A stretch of 64,000 bases of DNA from Corynespora cassiicola (taxonomy: Eukaryota; Ascomycota; Dothideomycetes; Pleosporales; Corynesporascaceae), in contig JAEUWY010000004.1 in assembly GCA_022059125.1 (NCBI GenBank), forward strand, positions 1,860,001-1,924,000, in the 5' to 3' direction. Positions within the stretch are counted from its first letter, which is position 1; every line of letters begins with the position of its first letter. The notes under the pieces were generated by a model. The model saw only the letters and a list, made by a program, of their open reading frames with translations, ran no database searches and had not been told where the DNA came from. The position numbers were made by a program, and so were the translations under genes. This document shows positions 10,493 to 22,728 of this stretch, piece by piece.

Positions 10493-12316
10493 GCGCTAAT
10501 TCCACTGTCTGGGAAAATCGTCAGAGATTGAGATAGCATCTCCGCAGTATCCCTTGCACGCAGCGCTAACCCCAGGCCCGTGAATGGCTATACGTACACC
10601 AAGTCCAACCTTACCCATAGGACAGTACAGGATGACGACAACTACGCCACCAATCATCATCAAGCGGGCCCCGAAAGCAGCGTGGCTCATGAACCCACAA
10701 ATCCGCGACTCCCAGCTTTCGCATCGAAACGACCGTAGACGAAAAGTGTACTACACGAAGGGGAGGATGGGTAACACGAAAGCTCACTGGCCCGATCTAT
10801 GTGAGGCACTCCGCATTATTGCATCTGCAGCGAACCGAGAATTATGTCTGATAGATAGACCATTTGATCCTGCTCATTCTGACTATTCATATATTGCTAC
10901 TTCTTGATTCGTACATATCGTCTTTGACCAAATCTACCTTGCACGCTGTTGCATTCATCTAGCACCATTGGCACCACGAATCTTCCAGGCCCTTCCCCTG
11001 AATTTGTACGCTAGTGCATGTCAATTCAAACGGTGTATATCCATGCCTCCTTGCTTTGGCTGTGAACCAGTCACCGCCCGACAGGTGTTGCCGAGGCGCA
11101 GCCAGCTGCATAACTAGCGTGGGGCTCTATATTCTTGTCCAGACTTCACCCTCCCACACAGTGCAACCAGTACCGGCCTTGAATCCCTAATCTTCCATAT
11201 TCCGCGGTCATCCGGGCTCGCCCTTGTGCTTGTAAGAGTCAATTTTTTACAGACGTGGGGGCAGTGGTTGCTTGTCTTCTGTAAGGGACAGCTTTGCAAG
11301 CTCGTCCAGACTCTATAGTCTGGGATATTCATCCTGGAATATCTATTTCGTTGAGGAGACGTTCATTTTCGTGGCATATATGTGAATTTGTTTTTCCTCT
11401 TGCATGCAGAGCCATGGTTGGTTGCTATTGCTTACCCACCGTTGGGATAAGTAAGGGCTAGGCTTGTCAGGGTACACCTGCAAGCTTACCATGTACTACA
11501 GAAATCTGGACTTTACACAATACGGTGGCCATGTAAGATGCTCCTGATTGGAAGATGCACGTCTCACTCAGAAATCAAGCACAGAAATCACATCAAGGTA
11601 GATCTTTATTGCAATATATTTACGTACAGTATGTATCGTGGGATTCGTAAATAGTCATCATCAGTCATGGGCAGGTGTGCCGGACACCATCTCGTTAAAG
11701 TCGTCAGGGTCATAAGTCATTCATCAAATGCAAGAGTGTCGTCGTGAGAAGGAAAATCAAGAGAGAAAAAAAAAAGACATCAGAGAGTCGTGAGCAAGCA
11801 ACGAAGCATGACAAGAAGGGGAAAGCCATCCAAGAGAGACAGATGCGGTGCGGATCGAGAAACCAGGCATGCAAAACCATAAAAGGACAAGATGCGAAGA
11901 TAGCAAGAGAAATGGAGAGAAAAGGAAAGCAATCGTGTACCATGACCCACCGATCATGAACCAAGAAAAAAAAGCAAACGTGTGCATGGGCAGCATGAGC
12001 AGTAGCCAGAGAGCCTAAAGAACAAGCCAGAATGCAGCCGATCCCAACTGACTTTGCGTGCTTTTCCGTCCCAAATGCGATTCAGTCAATGCAGTTGTTC
12101 GTTCGTTCAAACATTCGATCCTCTACAGCCGTCGCAAAGCATCGTGTGCCCATCATCCGCTTCGATTCCGTGATTATGATAATGGTGAAGATGGTTGCCT
12201 CCTCTACGTTCAATTTTCGGAGGGGCGCGGAGTTATAGGGAGGGGGTTTTCCTTTCGTTTAGTTTGCAACGGCTCATGGTGGCATAGTACAAAAAAAAAG
12301 GAAAGGAAAGGGCCTC
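10493..12316. other. intergenic region
   Basis: About 1.8 kb without a supported gene. The 3' half near 11750-11950 is purine-rich on the plus strand and produces long but unconvincing ORFs; part of it is probably a long 3' UTR of the gene at 12317-13003. No RNA gene seen. Confidence 0.4.
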
Positions 12317-13003
12317 TTAATCCCACCAAGTCCTCCCAACGCGTCCGTTCAGACTGAGGATGCCTAGGACCTCGGCACTGCTGGTCCTGAATCCCCAGAT
12401 GCGCTCAATGGGCTCGGCAATGTTCATCCAGGTGAAGCCGCGCGCGTCGAACATGTCCAGGACCACGCGCACGAGCCAGGGGTCGTACATGGTGGCGGTG
12501 CTGTCGGCGTCCTGGTACATCTGGAGTCCTCCGGGTACGAGCATGTTGGAGAGGGGGCTCTGCATGGCCGTGGGCGTGGTGTTGGAGGGCGACGCGGATC
12601 TGTCCGAGGCGGGCGACTGGGACGGCGAGGGGGCGCCTGACGACGACGACGACGACGACGAGTGGAAGAGGCTGAAACCTTCATCCTCGGACGCGGCAGA
12701 CGTGGGCGAGCTGGCTGCCGATGACGACTCGCTCGACACGTCCGACATGATGGAGTCCTCGCTCATCTTGGTGTGCAGCATTACTTTTGGGAGCGGCATG
12801 GTGAGGCCCTGCTCGGCGGCCTTGAGCGTGTCATAGCGAGGCAGGCTGCGGGCGTGGATGGCGCTCGTGGATTTGGAGTAGGGCGATTCATCGATGGGGG
12901 TGCAGCTGATGCGCGACGAGGGCGAGTCGAAGGAGAAGGACTGCGAGCGGTGGATGTGCAACCTGGGCGACGGGGTCCGGGGAGGGGCGTGCAGGGCGGC
13001 CAT
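12317..13003 (-). CDS. conserved-looking fungal protein with poly-Ser linker and C-terminal orphan domain
   Basis: Minus-strand ORF; I place the start at MAALHAPPRTPSP (13003), giving 228 residues, because upstream in-frame sequence is low-complexity Arg/Pro and reads like 5' UTR. The first 150 residues are Ser/Pro-rich with possible phosphosites, including a run of eight Ser encoded by a TCG-type repeat (plus-strand gac repeat at about 12640-12660). The last 50 residues, from MYDPWLVRVV through FDARGFTWMNIAEPIERIWGF to the C-terminal GRTWWD, are aromatic-rich, ordered-looking and unlike the rest. I do not know a name for this domain. No signal peptide or membrane segment. The call rests on codon use and this structured tail. 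Confidence 0.7.
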   Translation of the reverse strand: MAALHAPPRTPSPRLHIHRSQSFSFDSPSSRISCTPIDESPYSKSTSAIHARSLPRYDTLKAAEQGLTMPLPKVMLHTKMSEDSIMSDVSSESSSAASSPTSAASEDEGFSLFHSSSSSSSSGAPSPSQSPASDRSASPSNTTPTAMQSPLSNMLVPGGLQMYQDADSTATMYDPWLVRVVLDMFDARGFTWMNIAEPIERIWGFRTSSAEVLGILSLNGRVGRTWWD

Positions 13004-14966
13004 GATGAAATGCTGAATGTCTTGCGCAAGGTAAGAAATGGGCCGCGGAATGATATTATAACCAAAAATGAACCATGCAACCATGTACAGAATAGAGGAT
13101 TGCGCGCCGGGGGGAGGCAGCAGCTCGGATTTTACAAGCACCAATCGCCGAACCGGGCGTCTCGACGAGGATGAAGGGGGCGGTTGGAGACGGGTCGGGA
13201 TGGGACGAGATGGGATGAGAGGAGGAATCGGCCTGGCCAACACAGCAACCACCCTCGCCCTTGGATGTGAAGGTACCGCCTTATGTACCACGGCCTACAT
13301 GCAGGCCTCGCTGGCCCTGCATCGTGAATCCTGCAACCACGCCACGCGACTTATTGAACCGCCCGCGCTAGCAAATTTTGTAGGTGATGCGAGGTGATTG
13401 AAGACGGGCGTTGGATCCCGTTGTTCGGAGCTCTTGCATATCGCGGGGAGAAGGGAAGCCGTTTGAGTGGGCCGAAGCGCGTGGGCGAGGTGTGGGCGGA
13501 TGGGAGACAACGCACTCCGCACTTGGCGCCGAAGGAATGCAATGGAAAAGGAGACATGGGACAAAGGGCTGTGGCCGAAACAGCAATAGTTACTCCTGTA
13601 CCACGGTTTCGTCAACCTTCCCCACCCTCGTGTGCTGCTTCACAAGGTCGAAATGGCGCATCTGCGACATCCTCACGCAGGCACCGCATACAGGCAAGCC
13701 GAACCTGACGGCCGTTAGACCCCGGTTCGGCCCGCCATCACTACGTACCTTTCCCAATCCCCTCCGGGCCTCTCCAGAAGTCAGGAGACCCTTCCCTTGG
13801 AAAGAGCGGGATGGACATGGTCAACACGCGATTGCGATATAGTGGTACGGCTCCAGCAGGGGTGTGACGTGGTGGCCTCGAATTTGCGGCCTGCAGATTG
13901 CCTTTGCGAATCAAGGCCCGGCTTGGCGCCAGTAGGCGCTGCATGGCACCATTTGCGCCATTTGGCCTGCGATCCAGGTAGCTCTAGGTCCGAGAGTCTT
14001 TGCGTCTCGGACGCAATCGGCGAGGGCAGGCAGGACGTGGAGAGAGAAGAAGAAGAAGAAGAAGACTCTGATGAGAAGCTGAGGAAGACCAGGCCATCAA
14101 TCTAGTTGCGGAGAATGGTTTGGTGATATGCAGGATACCAGGGCAGTGCCATGATTCTGAATTTGGTGTGTCCCGTGCAGATTTGGATTGAGTCGGTGGC
14201 TCCTTTTGGTGGGATGCAAAACGTGTGGGTAACTCATGAACTTGGGCGGGGTAGTAGATTTGGCATCGAAAGTTGCAAGACAAATCTGCGGGAGGATAGG
14301 CCTGTGAATCAACATAGCCCAGCTATCCTAGCAGCTAGATTGCCATTAAAAGTGAACTCAAACCATCCTGACGATGTAGATAGAGTTGTGTAGAAAGGAA
14401 GTGAGCGAGATATCGAGCACGAGGTGGAGCCGGATGCATCTTGTTTTCCGCTAACCTCCTTTAGGACTAGCATCGTTCCAAGGTCTCCTGTGGAGCCAAC
14501 ACTACAACCAAGGAATCAACAGCCTTTCTCTGCATCGGGTCTCCATAATTACCGCCATGATTGATCAGTCCAATATTGTGGCCCTGGAAGTATTCGAAAA
14601 GGTTGTCTACGATTTCAAAAGCCAGGGTGACGCTTGTCGAGAAGCTTAATGACCATTCCTTGGGGGATTGACTGACAACTGATTAGAGTGCGCGTGATAT
14701 CAGGATGCTTCTCATATAGCTAAAAATGACCAAATCTGAGGATTTCATTAAATGGCGCTATATATTCCCTCCTAAATACATGATGACATTGTTTTTGAAG
14801 CATGCACTAAACGAGAAAATATAGAGTTGAAGCATCAAGCATTTTAGTTTCAAGATTTCCAACTCAATTCTTCATCAAACCAATGTGTACACAACTATAT
14901 CAAGCTATAGAGCCTAATCAAGTCAATATAATGACCTAGAGTCGCCTGTCCGCCTGGCTACAAGCC
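13004..14966. other. intergenic region with GAA microsatellite
   Basis: About 2 kb without a supported gene. Overlapping antisense ORFs at 13295-14283 show no family features. A short GAA repeat lies near 14045-14066 and the 14.4-14.9 kb part is AT-rich. The 5' UTR/promoter of the gene at 13003 is presumably at the left end. Confidence 0.4.
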
Positions 14967-15907
14967 TCACAACCCGAACCATGCCAGATCGTCGGTTTCG
15001 TGCTGGGGCACCACGTGACCAACATTCTGGGCAGAATACCCAACCAATTTGGCCCCGTCCCCGTAAACCATTTGAGTATATCCTGATTGAGGAGTGTTGG
15101 TATTGTTTTTCTGGAAAGAAACACCGTGGATTCCGGACCATTGCTTCAGCTGTTCACCAAGGTTAGGGTACCTAACCAGAGTATCCGCGGTTCCGTGCCA
15201 GGTTGCCAATCGCGGATATGTACCCGCATACCCGGGGTACATGGATTTGATCTGCTGTACCCATTGCTCTTGCGTCTTGATATTCTGACCGTTGGCGCAT
15301 GTTGGATCGGCAGATATTGGGCTTGCGCCGGGGGATCCAGACAGGCAGCCTGCAGCCACACCCGAATAGCATGTAGCAGCAGCGAACAAATCGGGGTACG
15401 TTGCCATCATCACATTGGTCATCATGCAACCGGAAGACGAGCCGGTAACAAATACTTTCGCCGGATCGGCGTTGTACTTCTGGATCGTATATTTGACCAT
15501 GTTGGCTAGGCCTTGGTTGTCGCCGCCCGCTTCTCGAGATAGACCTTTAGCCGTGTTGACCTCCCAGCAATTAAAATCTTTCTTGGTTGAGGGAAAGATG
15601 TTGATGAAGCCCTTTTGGTCAGCAAGGGAGTTGTATTTGGTGCCCTGTGCCCACTGCTCGCCGGAACCGCCGCATGGATGAAGCTACACCATACCGTTAG
15701 TGTTTTACTTGTTAATCAACATCTGATCAGAAAACTTACCGCAAGGATGATACCAGGTTTCGTCGCAACATTAGTCGGGACCCAGATTCTCATCTCGAGA
15801 TTCGTGGGGTTCGAGCCGAAATCCGTTACGCGAACGAGTGCCGCAGTTACGGTTGTGGAGAGGAGAACGAAAGCGACGAGCATATTGTTCAAAAAGATCA
15901 TTTTCAT
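14967..15907 (-). CDS. secreted CE1-type esterase (acetyl xylan / PHB-depolymerase family)
   Basis: Extracellular carbohydrate esterase, probably acting on acetyl or feruloyl groups of plant xylan. Two minus-strand exons, 15907-15740 and 15683-14967, with a 56-bp intron (gtaagt...gtgtag) joining PGIILA to LHPCGGSGEQWAQG; 294 residues. A signal peptide (MKMIFLNNMLVAFVLLSTTVTA) precedes the mature domain. Visible motifs: HPCGGSG (oxyanion region), INIFPSTKKDFNCWEV, the nucleophile elbow GSSSGCMMT (Ser about 139), WHGTADTLV (Asp) and GHVVPQHETDDLAWFGL (His, C-terminus). Cysteines such as CYSG and CANGQN are typical of the family. No carbohydrate-binding module is attached. Substrate specificity cannot be decided by eye. 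Confidence 0.9.
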
Positions 15908-16697
15908 GATAAGATGGCCGTGTTTTTTGGAACGGAAAGTCTATCTGATTGCGAGTTGTCTTACTTATACTTTAGGCCCCGTAGATCTATGAATCGACGT
16001 CACGAAGCGTCTGAGAGCTTCTCCACGAATAATGATCCTGCATATAATCAATTAATGAGATAAATTGCTCTGGAGACACCGATATCTGTCCCAAGACTAG
16101 CTTGCTTCAATTGAAACGGCTCGGAATCCTTTGCAAGTCTGCTCAATCATAAGCTAAGCGTTTCCTCAATAAGACTAACATACAGGGTAGAGTCTTAGCC
16201 AAGTCTTTTTTCATGATCTAAAATACATCCGCTGTGGATGATTTGTTAGATGAATGCGGAGAAACGGGGCGTGGGGAACGTGACCAGGGTTAGGGATGTA
16301 CTCTAATTATCCAGGGCTGTATGCCGATTTTCGTTTCCGAGGCCCTCAAACCATACTCAGGAGCCGAGTTTGGTGTCCGAACGCTGAGGATTTCTTCCTA
16401 CTCAAAAGTTTTAAGGACGATCAATATCAAATTGCGCGTCCGATCCAACCAGCTGACTTCTTACTATGGCTTCTAGGGATGCAATTCCGCATTATAGTTT
16501 TTGTTTCTCATATTAGCCTCACGATCGATAAATTTTGAGAAAAAACAATAATTTCCGGGATACTCGATAGGGATACACAAAGCTTTCCTAGCTGCCAAAA
16601 CCGCATTGACACGACTGCAAAAATCTGAATGCAACATCACCTCTCTTCCAGAGTTGCTCCACCCGCTAACTTGAGAGAGCATTGCTTGAAGAGAAGA
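15908..16697. other. intergenic region
   Basis: About 0.8 kb, AT-rich, between the promoter of the esterase and the 3' end of the exonuclease gene. No supported feature. Confidence 0.45.
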
Positions 16698-17964
16698 CTA
16701 TGTAGTAGCCAATAAGATCTGGAGATTTGCTACGAGCGCCGGGCTCGACATGTTCAGGTGGATCAGATCCCTAGCGGCCAGTGCATCTTCAAGGCTATCG
16801 TGGCCATTGTCTGACATTTGAATGTCTCTTTCCAGGTGAAGTTTAGCTAGTGCTTTCAGGGATAGACCTCCCAGCCTGCCTCTCTGCTTTCGCGCCTCCA
16901 CAAGGCCGTTAGCCACCTGATCCTGGCAACCTTGGTAGAGCACGTTCAGTTTCCTTACGTCTTCTTGGTCAAGCTCATCCTGCCTCCTTAACGAGAATAG
17001 CACAAAGGAATCAACGACACGATCGTGGATCCATCTCAGGGCGCGGAGATCGTTATCAACACTCTGCCCGACGACAATTGTCTGCGGCCCAACGAAGTTC
17101 CAAATTGCAAACCTCGCATTTTCGCAGCCGAAAATACACGTACCTTCTCTGGTTGCTTCTTCGACGAGGCGCTTATTCACACCAGAAAAGCGACTATTGT
17201 AGTTTGCTATGGGGACGCCTGGGTCAACTAAATTATTTATGAGGACCTGACCCGTAAAATAATCGATGAGTGTGACCCGTAGAACCTCTAAGGTTCCATA
17301 TATCGAGGTGCCCATTTCGCAGTCAAGCGCTACAGCGTCTCGGAGGGAGCTAAAATTTGGTGCCCAGAAAGGCGTGCGATGGAATTGATGCAGTCTGCCG
17401 AGTTCTCCATCCTCGTACCTACGCGGGGTGTGCCTAGAGGTAAGGGTACGACGTCAGCAGAAAACTTTAATGGGCAGCGGCAGATACTAAGCCAGCATCT
17501 ACACAAAAGATGTAGACATGACTTTATTAGCTTTGTACCTTGGCCCGACTTACTCGAAATCAGCGCAGCAAGGCATCGCCTTTAAGCCTTTTCCGCAGCA
17601 TTGCCATGTCTTTAACTAGTCAGCGATGAAGTCACTTGATGAAGTCGCTTTAGTACTCTATTGAAGAATCCCTCCAGGTGATACCTGCATTTCATTTTCC
17701 GTATTGGCGTTGTGGGATCCCCATCTGACTTATTAGAATTTTTGGAGACAGCTCCCCAACATTAGCTTTGGTTCAATTCAGGGTCCAGGAATGCGTAAAC
17801 ATACATTTACCACAAACGATGCACTGCCTCTTCGAAGCCAGCTCCTGGTCTGTAAGCGGCTGGGTGACGTAGCCATGACGGGGTAATCTTCCTTTGGGCA
17901 GAACAAGCTTCTGGAGCTCGGTTAAATATTCGAGCGGGCGCAAATGGTTTGGATCCGGATCCAT
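16698..17964 (-). CDS. DEDDh 3'-5' RNA exonuclease (REXO/Rex family) with N-terminal Cys/His motifs
   Basis: Probable RNA 3'-end processing exonuclease. Four minus-strand exons by splice consensus: 17964-17805, 17724-17657, 17615-17554 and 17433-16698, giving about 341 residues. The N-terminal part carries CIVCGK, CRYH and WQCCGK, the Cys/His pattern common in fungal Rex proteins. The catalytic domain has VALDCEMG (Exo I, Asp/Glu), VVGQSVDNDL (Exo II Asp) and SDNGHDSLEDALAARDL (Exo III, His and Asp), so all DEDDh residues are present. YFTGQVLINNLVDPG and NYNSRFSGV are also family-typical. The first intron could use either of two overlapping donors (17810 or 17804), both in frame, and the exon 3 acceptor is also ambiguous. 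Which member (Rex1, Rex3 or Rex4-like) I cannot say. Confidence 0.85.
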
Positions 17965-19709
17965 TGTGGGGGTGGAGCGTACGCAGCACGCTGTTGAGGG
18001 ACGAATTCGAAGCGCAAGCTGCACCTTGGATGATCAGCCGGCACGTACCGACAGGCTTGGCAGGCTGGAGCGCATCTGGAAGCGGCGAAACCTGCTGCAT
18101 TTGTATTTGACGAAGAACGAATAGATCGGGCCGATTCCAACTTAGACGCCACGTGATTGGCGTCAATTAATGCATCATCTATCGTTTCCAGACTTGGATC
18201 TTGCTTTTTCCGACGCTACGATAACTGAAGTGCAATTCCCATATTGAACCTAAGGATTACATTTCGTAGGCCACTCTTTATGGGGCATTGGAGTGACAGA
18301 TGGCGGCGACTCGACTCCCACCAGGTACCAACGATTTAGCTGTAGCCTGTCGGGTCCAACTAGAATGATCAGCTATGCGGCACATTTACTAGATGGGACG
18401 TCTGATTGAATGATCCAAGCATTGTGTGATGGAAAGAACGCTGCAAAGTCTCTCTGCCAAACACTCTATACTTTGCTGCGGTTAGAGCAAATAATCTGTC
18501 TATTGCTGATGCCGTTGTTTGCTGATCTCTGGTAAACTATCATACATTACACACCTCGTTTACAAGGATACGTTGGATAATTCTCACAGCTAGTTTTAGG
18601 GAATTTCATGCAGTCTCTAAGGAGACAAGGATAATGACAATCTAGTCATGATGCCAATGAGTGATGGAGCGTCGTTACACACGGCTTGCGCTTCCCTTGT
18701 ATTTCCGTGGGACGATGCAATTCATCTCACTACACGGAAGCACGTTAGCAGACTATAATCAACGACCGAGAAGATTTCCGAGGGCAGAGGATTGTACTAT
18801 GGCATGTTGGGGCTATGCTACCATAGATGCAACGCCCATCCCCGCGAAACACTCAATCTGAACCCCGCAGCGTGACTACTTGAATTTCCTTAGATAATCG
18901 ACACCCGCTCCCAAGAGTGTCAGCCCCTGAAGTGGTCATCTACCGCTTAATGGGCTACTTTATGATGATCGATTATCTTTCAACAGAAAGCCAGCATTGA
19001 TGAGCAGTGTTCTTGTTGTTATATTGATGTATTGTGGAACCACGCAGTGTCGCTAGCCTTGATTGAGACTAGTGAAGTATCCTTCTAAGGTTCTTGACCC
19101 TTTCCCCTATCTCCACACATTTGTTGATTATCTTACATCTTCGTCACGTTTGTTGCGTCACCCCCAGAAGGTCTTGCGAATCATCATCAAATTGGCGGCG
19201 CCGTCTTATCCAGCTTATATCGGGCCGAACCAGACGCGTCACCAAGTCTGCATTGACGATGTAGATTGAAAGAGGCCGAGGCAGCAACATAGGCTTTTTA
19301 CACGAAACGTGCAATGGTTGGAGTTATTCAAACTCAGGTGTACCTGCAGGCGATTCTACAATCAAGTTTTCCAAGAAACAGCACTTTGTTGGCCGGGTCT
19401 CATCGAGAGCTGAACGACGCGTCCCGGTGACGGTTCGGTGAACCGTGCGCTACTCCCCCCGCGCGTCCCAGTGGGGATCACAGCTTGTCTGCCGTGGACA
19501 GTACCCCGATACACAACTAATCTGGTTAGTAACTCATGTTTAGTATGGCGATGCTGATGAAACATGTTCACTTGCGGTAAGGTGGTATTAGGCGAGACTG
19601 ACAGCAGCGCGTCCCATTGAACCTGAAGAATAATAGGCCCTCATCCTCTGATCTTGGCCATTCCATCGTCGCATTTTCTGCTATCCCCCCCTCAGTACTT
19701 ACTTCAGTC
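17965..19709. other. intergenic region
   Basis: About 1.7 kb, divergent between the exonuclease (-) and the DUF3431 gene (+). AT-rich in the middle, with only short unsupported ORFs. Confidence 0.4.
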
Positions 19710-20820
19710 ATGATCTCGTTGGCTTTTAGAAGATGCCGGTTCATTGTTTCTCTCGTATCTGTGCTCGCCCTTACCCTCGTCTTTGTCCATCTATGCTCTA
19801 GTGGAGGCCAACAAGCGGGGCTCATGAGATCTCTTCCTGATATTTACCAGAAACCCTTGAGTTTAGAAGATATTAAATCATGTACGTCCCGAGAAAAGAG
19901 CGCATATTAGCATGTTGTCCGACTGCATATACCTAACCATGCTAGATTCTGATTATTTACTTAGCAAAGTTCAACATGGAGCTACACGTCCGGCAAAGCC
20001 TGCCCCAACGCAGCCCCACTTGGCTATGCCGACAACAGAGAATCCTACAGGAGCTATAGTTGCGGCAGTGGGGATGAATACCAACTTGACGTGGATTACG
20101 GAGATAAAAAACCCAATGTGGAAGCTTCATCGTTACAACCACGACGACCCAAATCCGCCGCCCTCAACACATTTCCCTATCAATAAAGGCAATGAAGCTA
20201 TGGCATATTTGTCCTATGTTATCAACAACTACGAAAGCCTTCCCGACTACTCCATATTTATTCATGGCCACCGTCTATCTTGGCATCAAGAAGGGGATAT
20301 GGTTGATATCATAAACAATTTCCGGCTACCTGCCTTGATCAAGGCAGGCTATGCTCCGCTAAGGTGTGACTGGTATCCATCGTGTCCGCAAGAGATTCGC
20401 CCAATCCATCACGACGCCGTGGTCTGGGGTCCGGGTGTGCACCGCGAGGACACTGAGTGGGTCATTGCTTATGTATGGAAAGCACTCTTCGGCCCAGATG
20501 AAGAACTCCCGGAGACTATAGCGAGCCAATGCTGTGCGCAATTTGCAGTTACTCGGTCAGCCATACAGAGCCGTTCGAAATGGGAATATGAGCGGATGAG
20601 GCAGTGGCTCGTTGAAACATACCTCATCAACGATGTCAGCGGGAGGGTTTTCGAAAAACTTTGGGCCTACATTTTCACCAAGGAATCTGTCAGATGTCCA
20701 CCACCACAGCAATGCGCATGCGAGTTTTTCGGGCAATGCAGCCGGAAAAACTGGTTCATTCCTCCACCTGGACTCGCAAGATGGCCTCAGGAAATCGATG
20801 AATACTACATTCAGTCTTGA
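19710..20820 (+). CDS. DUF3431 domain protein, type II membrane anchor
   Basis: Fungal protein of unknown biochemical role; DUF3431 proteins resemble secretory-pathway glycosyltransferases. Two exons, 19710-19881 and 19946-20820 (64-bp intron, gtacgt...gctag), 348 residues. The N-terminus has an uncleaved-looking signal anchor (FIVSLVSVLALTLVFVHL at about residues 10-28) after Arg-rich MISLAFRRCR, predicting a Golgi/ER lumenal orientation. The domain begins with GAIVAAVG and includes FPINKGNEAMAYLSYVINNY, IFIHGHRLSWH and GYAPLRCDWYPSCP, which are the family signatures as I know them. The C-terminal Cys cluster (CPPPQQCACEFFGQC) probably forms disulfides. The first ORF downstream of 19912 lacks the anchor, so splicing is needed to recover the full protein. 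Confidence 0.85.
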
Positions 20821-21813
20821 ACAGTTCTTTGCAGACTATACGTAAGACTGCATTGAAATTTGTTGTTGGTTTCTTCTCAGAAGAATCACATCGAGCTATA
20901 CCAGCATTCCTTGATGCTTGTCTAAGCTCCTAGCCCTAGGGATGTATTCTAAAGGGCCGCATACTGTGAAACCTGGTTTATGGCGGTTGTCACCAAGAGA
21001 CCCGCTCTAATATTCGGACTGAAAGGAGTGGTGGTCTTTCACGGCATAAAAACGCTTGCGTTATGGCAGATGCAGGCAATTCAAGAGCACTACTATGGTA
21101 CTGCTGTTGACGAAACCCTTTTGATTGCATCGAGGGCTACTATAAAGGGCTCGCGGATTAAATTACTAATACTGAAAAGGTATTCATGCAGATGATTTCG
21201 AGGCTTGAATTTCGAGGGCGAGGAAGTTCCACATGAGAACAGGGGCTCTGTGCGAAATATCATCGAGTTTTCACCCTACATGAGTCTGGTGATTCGAGGG
21301 AATGTTTCGACTAATATCATTGGTGTCCGTGCATGATACCACTCTGTCAAGTTTTATATTAGAGAGTGCACATTTTCTAGCCATCACCGCCATAACATTT
21401 TCTCCTGGAGATGAATTTTCATTTAAAATTTGTAGAAATCTCCTCTGACGCTTTTGACGAGCTGTGGTCGCACCTTCTGTTTGCACATTGTGAAGTGACT
21501 TCGCGTCAGCTATTCACTCTGTTCCCTATATCAAAGCCCCTTCCTATCTTGGCCAATGTCCGAATCGAAGCTGCATCGTCCAATTGCGGGGAAATTGTGC
21601 ATTCAAAATCTGAGAGGTATTGTAATTGAATCAACTTTTGACATGAAAACTCCCCTCTTTCCCGCCTCTTCATTCATCTCGACATTCTGCTCACTGCCCA
21701 ATAACACATCGGCCGAGGTTAGTTCAAAGAAAATTTTCTGACGAAGGTATAATAAACCTTGTAGCACCTCTACGGCATTGCCAGTTTGCCACTACCTTGA
21801 TAGAAGTACCACA
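20821..21813. other. intergenic region
   Basis: About 1 kb, AT-rich, no supported gene or RNA. Confidence 0.4.
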
Positions 21814-22185
21814 ATGGATCACGAAATGTCCGACGTCTCCACGATTACTCCGATGACCGCACATAAACAAGCCGGGACCAACACTACCTCGTCGCACCAG
21901 CCCCAAAGTCATGGTCAGCCCCCAAGCGGTGGAGACTTCTGCAGGCATAAAGGACAGGTCGTACCGAGCAGCCAGTCACGGTCAGATATCGACAAGGACT
22001 TAAAGATGTGGTCACAGACCTTCAAGATCAACCGACCGCTACCCAAAGACTTACTTCCGCTCCTAAGCAAAGATGAGGACAAGCAGCTGGAGATTTTTTT
22101 AAACAATGTTCAGTTGGAGTACGAAAACTCACAGGAGGAAGGTAATAATGCGCAGGGTTATGCAGATGGAAAGTATGGCCAATAA
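21814..22185 (+). CDS. possible small hypothetical protein
   Basis: A 123-codon ORF starting at ATG 21814 (an alternative start lies further upstream at 21778). The first 70 residues are Ser/Gln/His-rich and disordered; the last 50 look more protein-like, with MWSQTFKINRPLPKDLLPLL followed by SKDEDKQLEIF. That pattern loosely recalls FKLN-x-PvPxDLxPilaKD segments in fungal ataxin-2/Pbp1-type proteins, but this is memory-based and weak. If so, the ORF could be a detached fragment of such a gene. No signal peptide or membrane segment, and no conserved neighbour that would help. Confidence 0.35.
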   Translation: MDHEMSDVSTITPMTAHKQAGTNTTSSHQPQSHGQPPSGGDFCRHKGQVVPSSQSRSDIDKDLKMWSQTFKINRPLPKDLLPLLSKDEDKQLEIFLNNVQLEYENSQEEGNNAQGYADGKYGQ

Positions 22186-22728
22186 TTCTGCATTCATCGA
22201 ACTTATTAGTATGTACCAGCATAGCTGATCTCTCCTGGTAAATCTGCTGAGTACTGAAACTGACGTCGAAGACTGTGGTAGCTGCACAAAGAATGGTGGA
22301 TGGGCGTTGAATGGCCGTAGGATAGCAATGCTATGAACTCTGTGTTCCAGTGACTGATTCGCGTTCTATTTCTTTGCATATAATGAAGCGAGGACTTAGG
22401 CACCCATGAACCACTACGGAACCTACATGTGATTGGTGTTGGGAATCGCTAGGGGGCATGTCATACGATGCCAAAAGACGACTGATGACTGGGTTGAATA
22501 AGCTCACATGGTAGACCTCTGCCATCATCTGATAGAATCATCGGCCAGTGAATTTGCAGGATATGTCACAAAGAAATCAAATATCAAAAGATAAGAAGAA
22601 TGAGTCTGAAGGTATTTGTGCGGGCGTGCGTCGTGAGCTGGTACGCTTGAGCCATATAGTATGTTCCAAAACCCTTTCATCCGGGTCCTAACGCCAATGA
22701 ATGCAAGAAGGTGTATAGTACAAGCGGT
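22186..22728. other. intergenic region
   Basis: About 0.54 kb; nothing supported. It includes the 3' flank of the DUF1770 gene. Confidence 0.4.

Noticed and set aside
14045..14066. GAA repeat as a coding acidic run
   Set aside because: The surrounding frame has no gene-like features; treated as a microsatellite.
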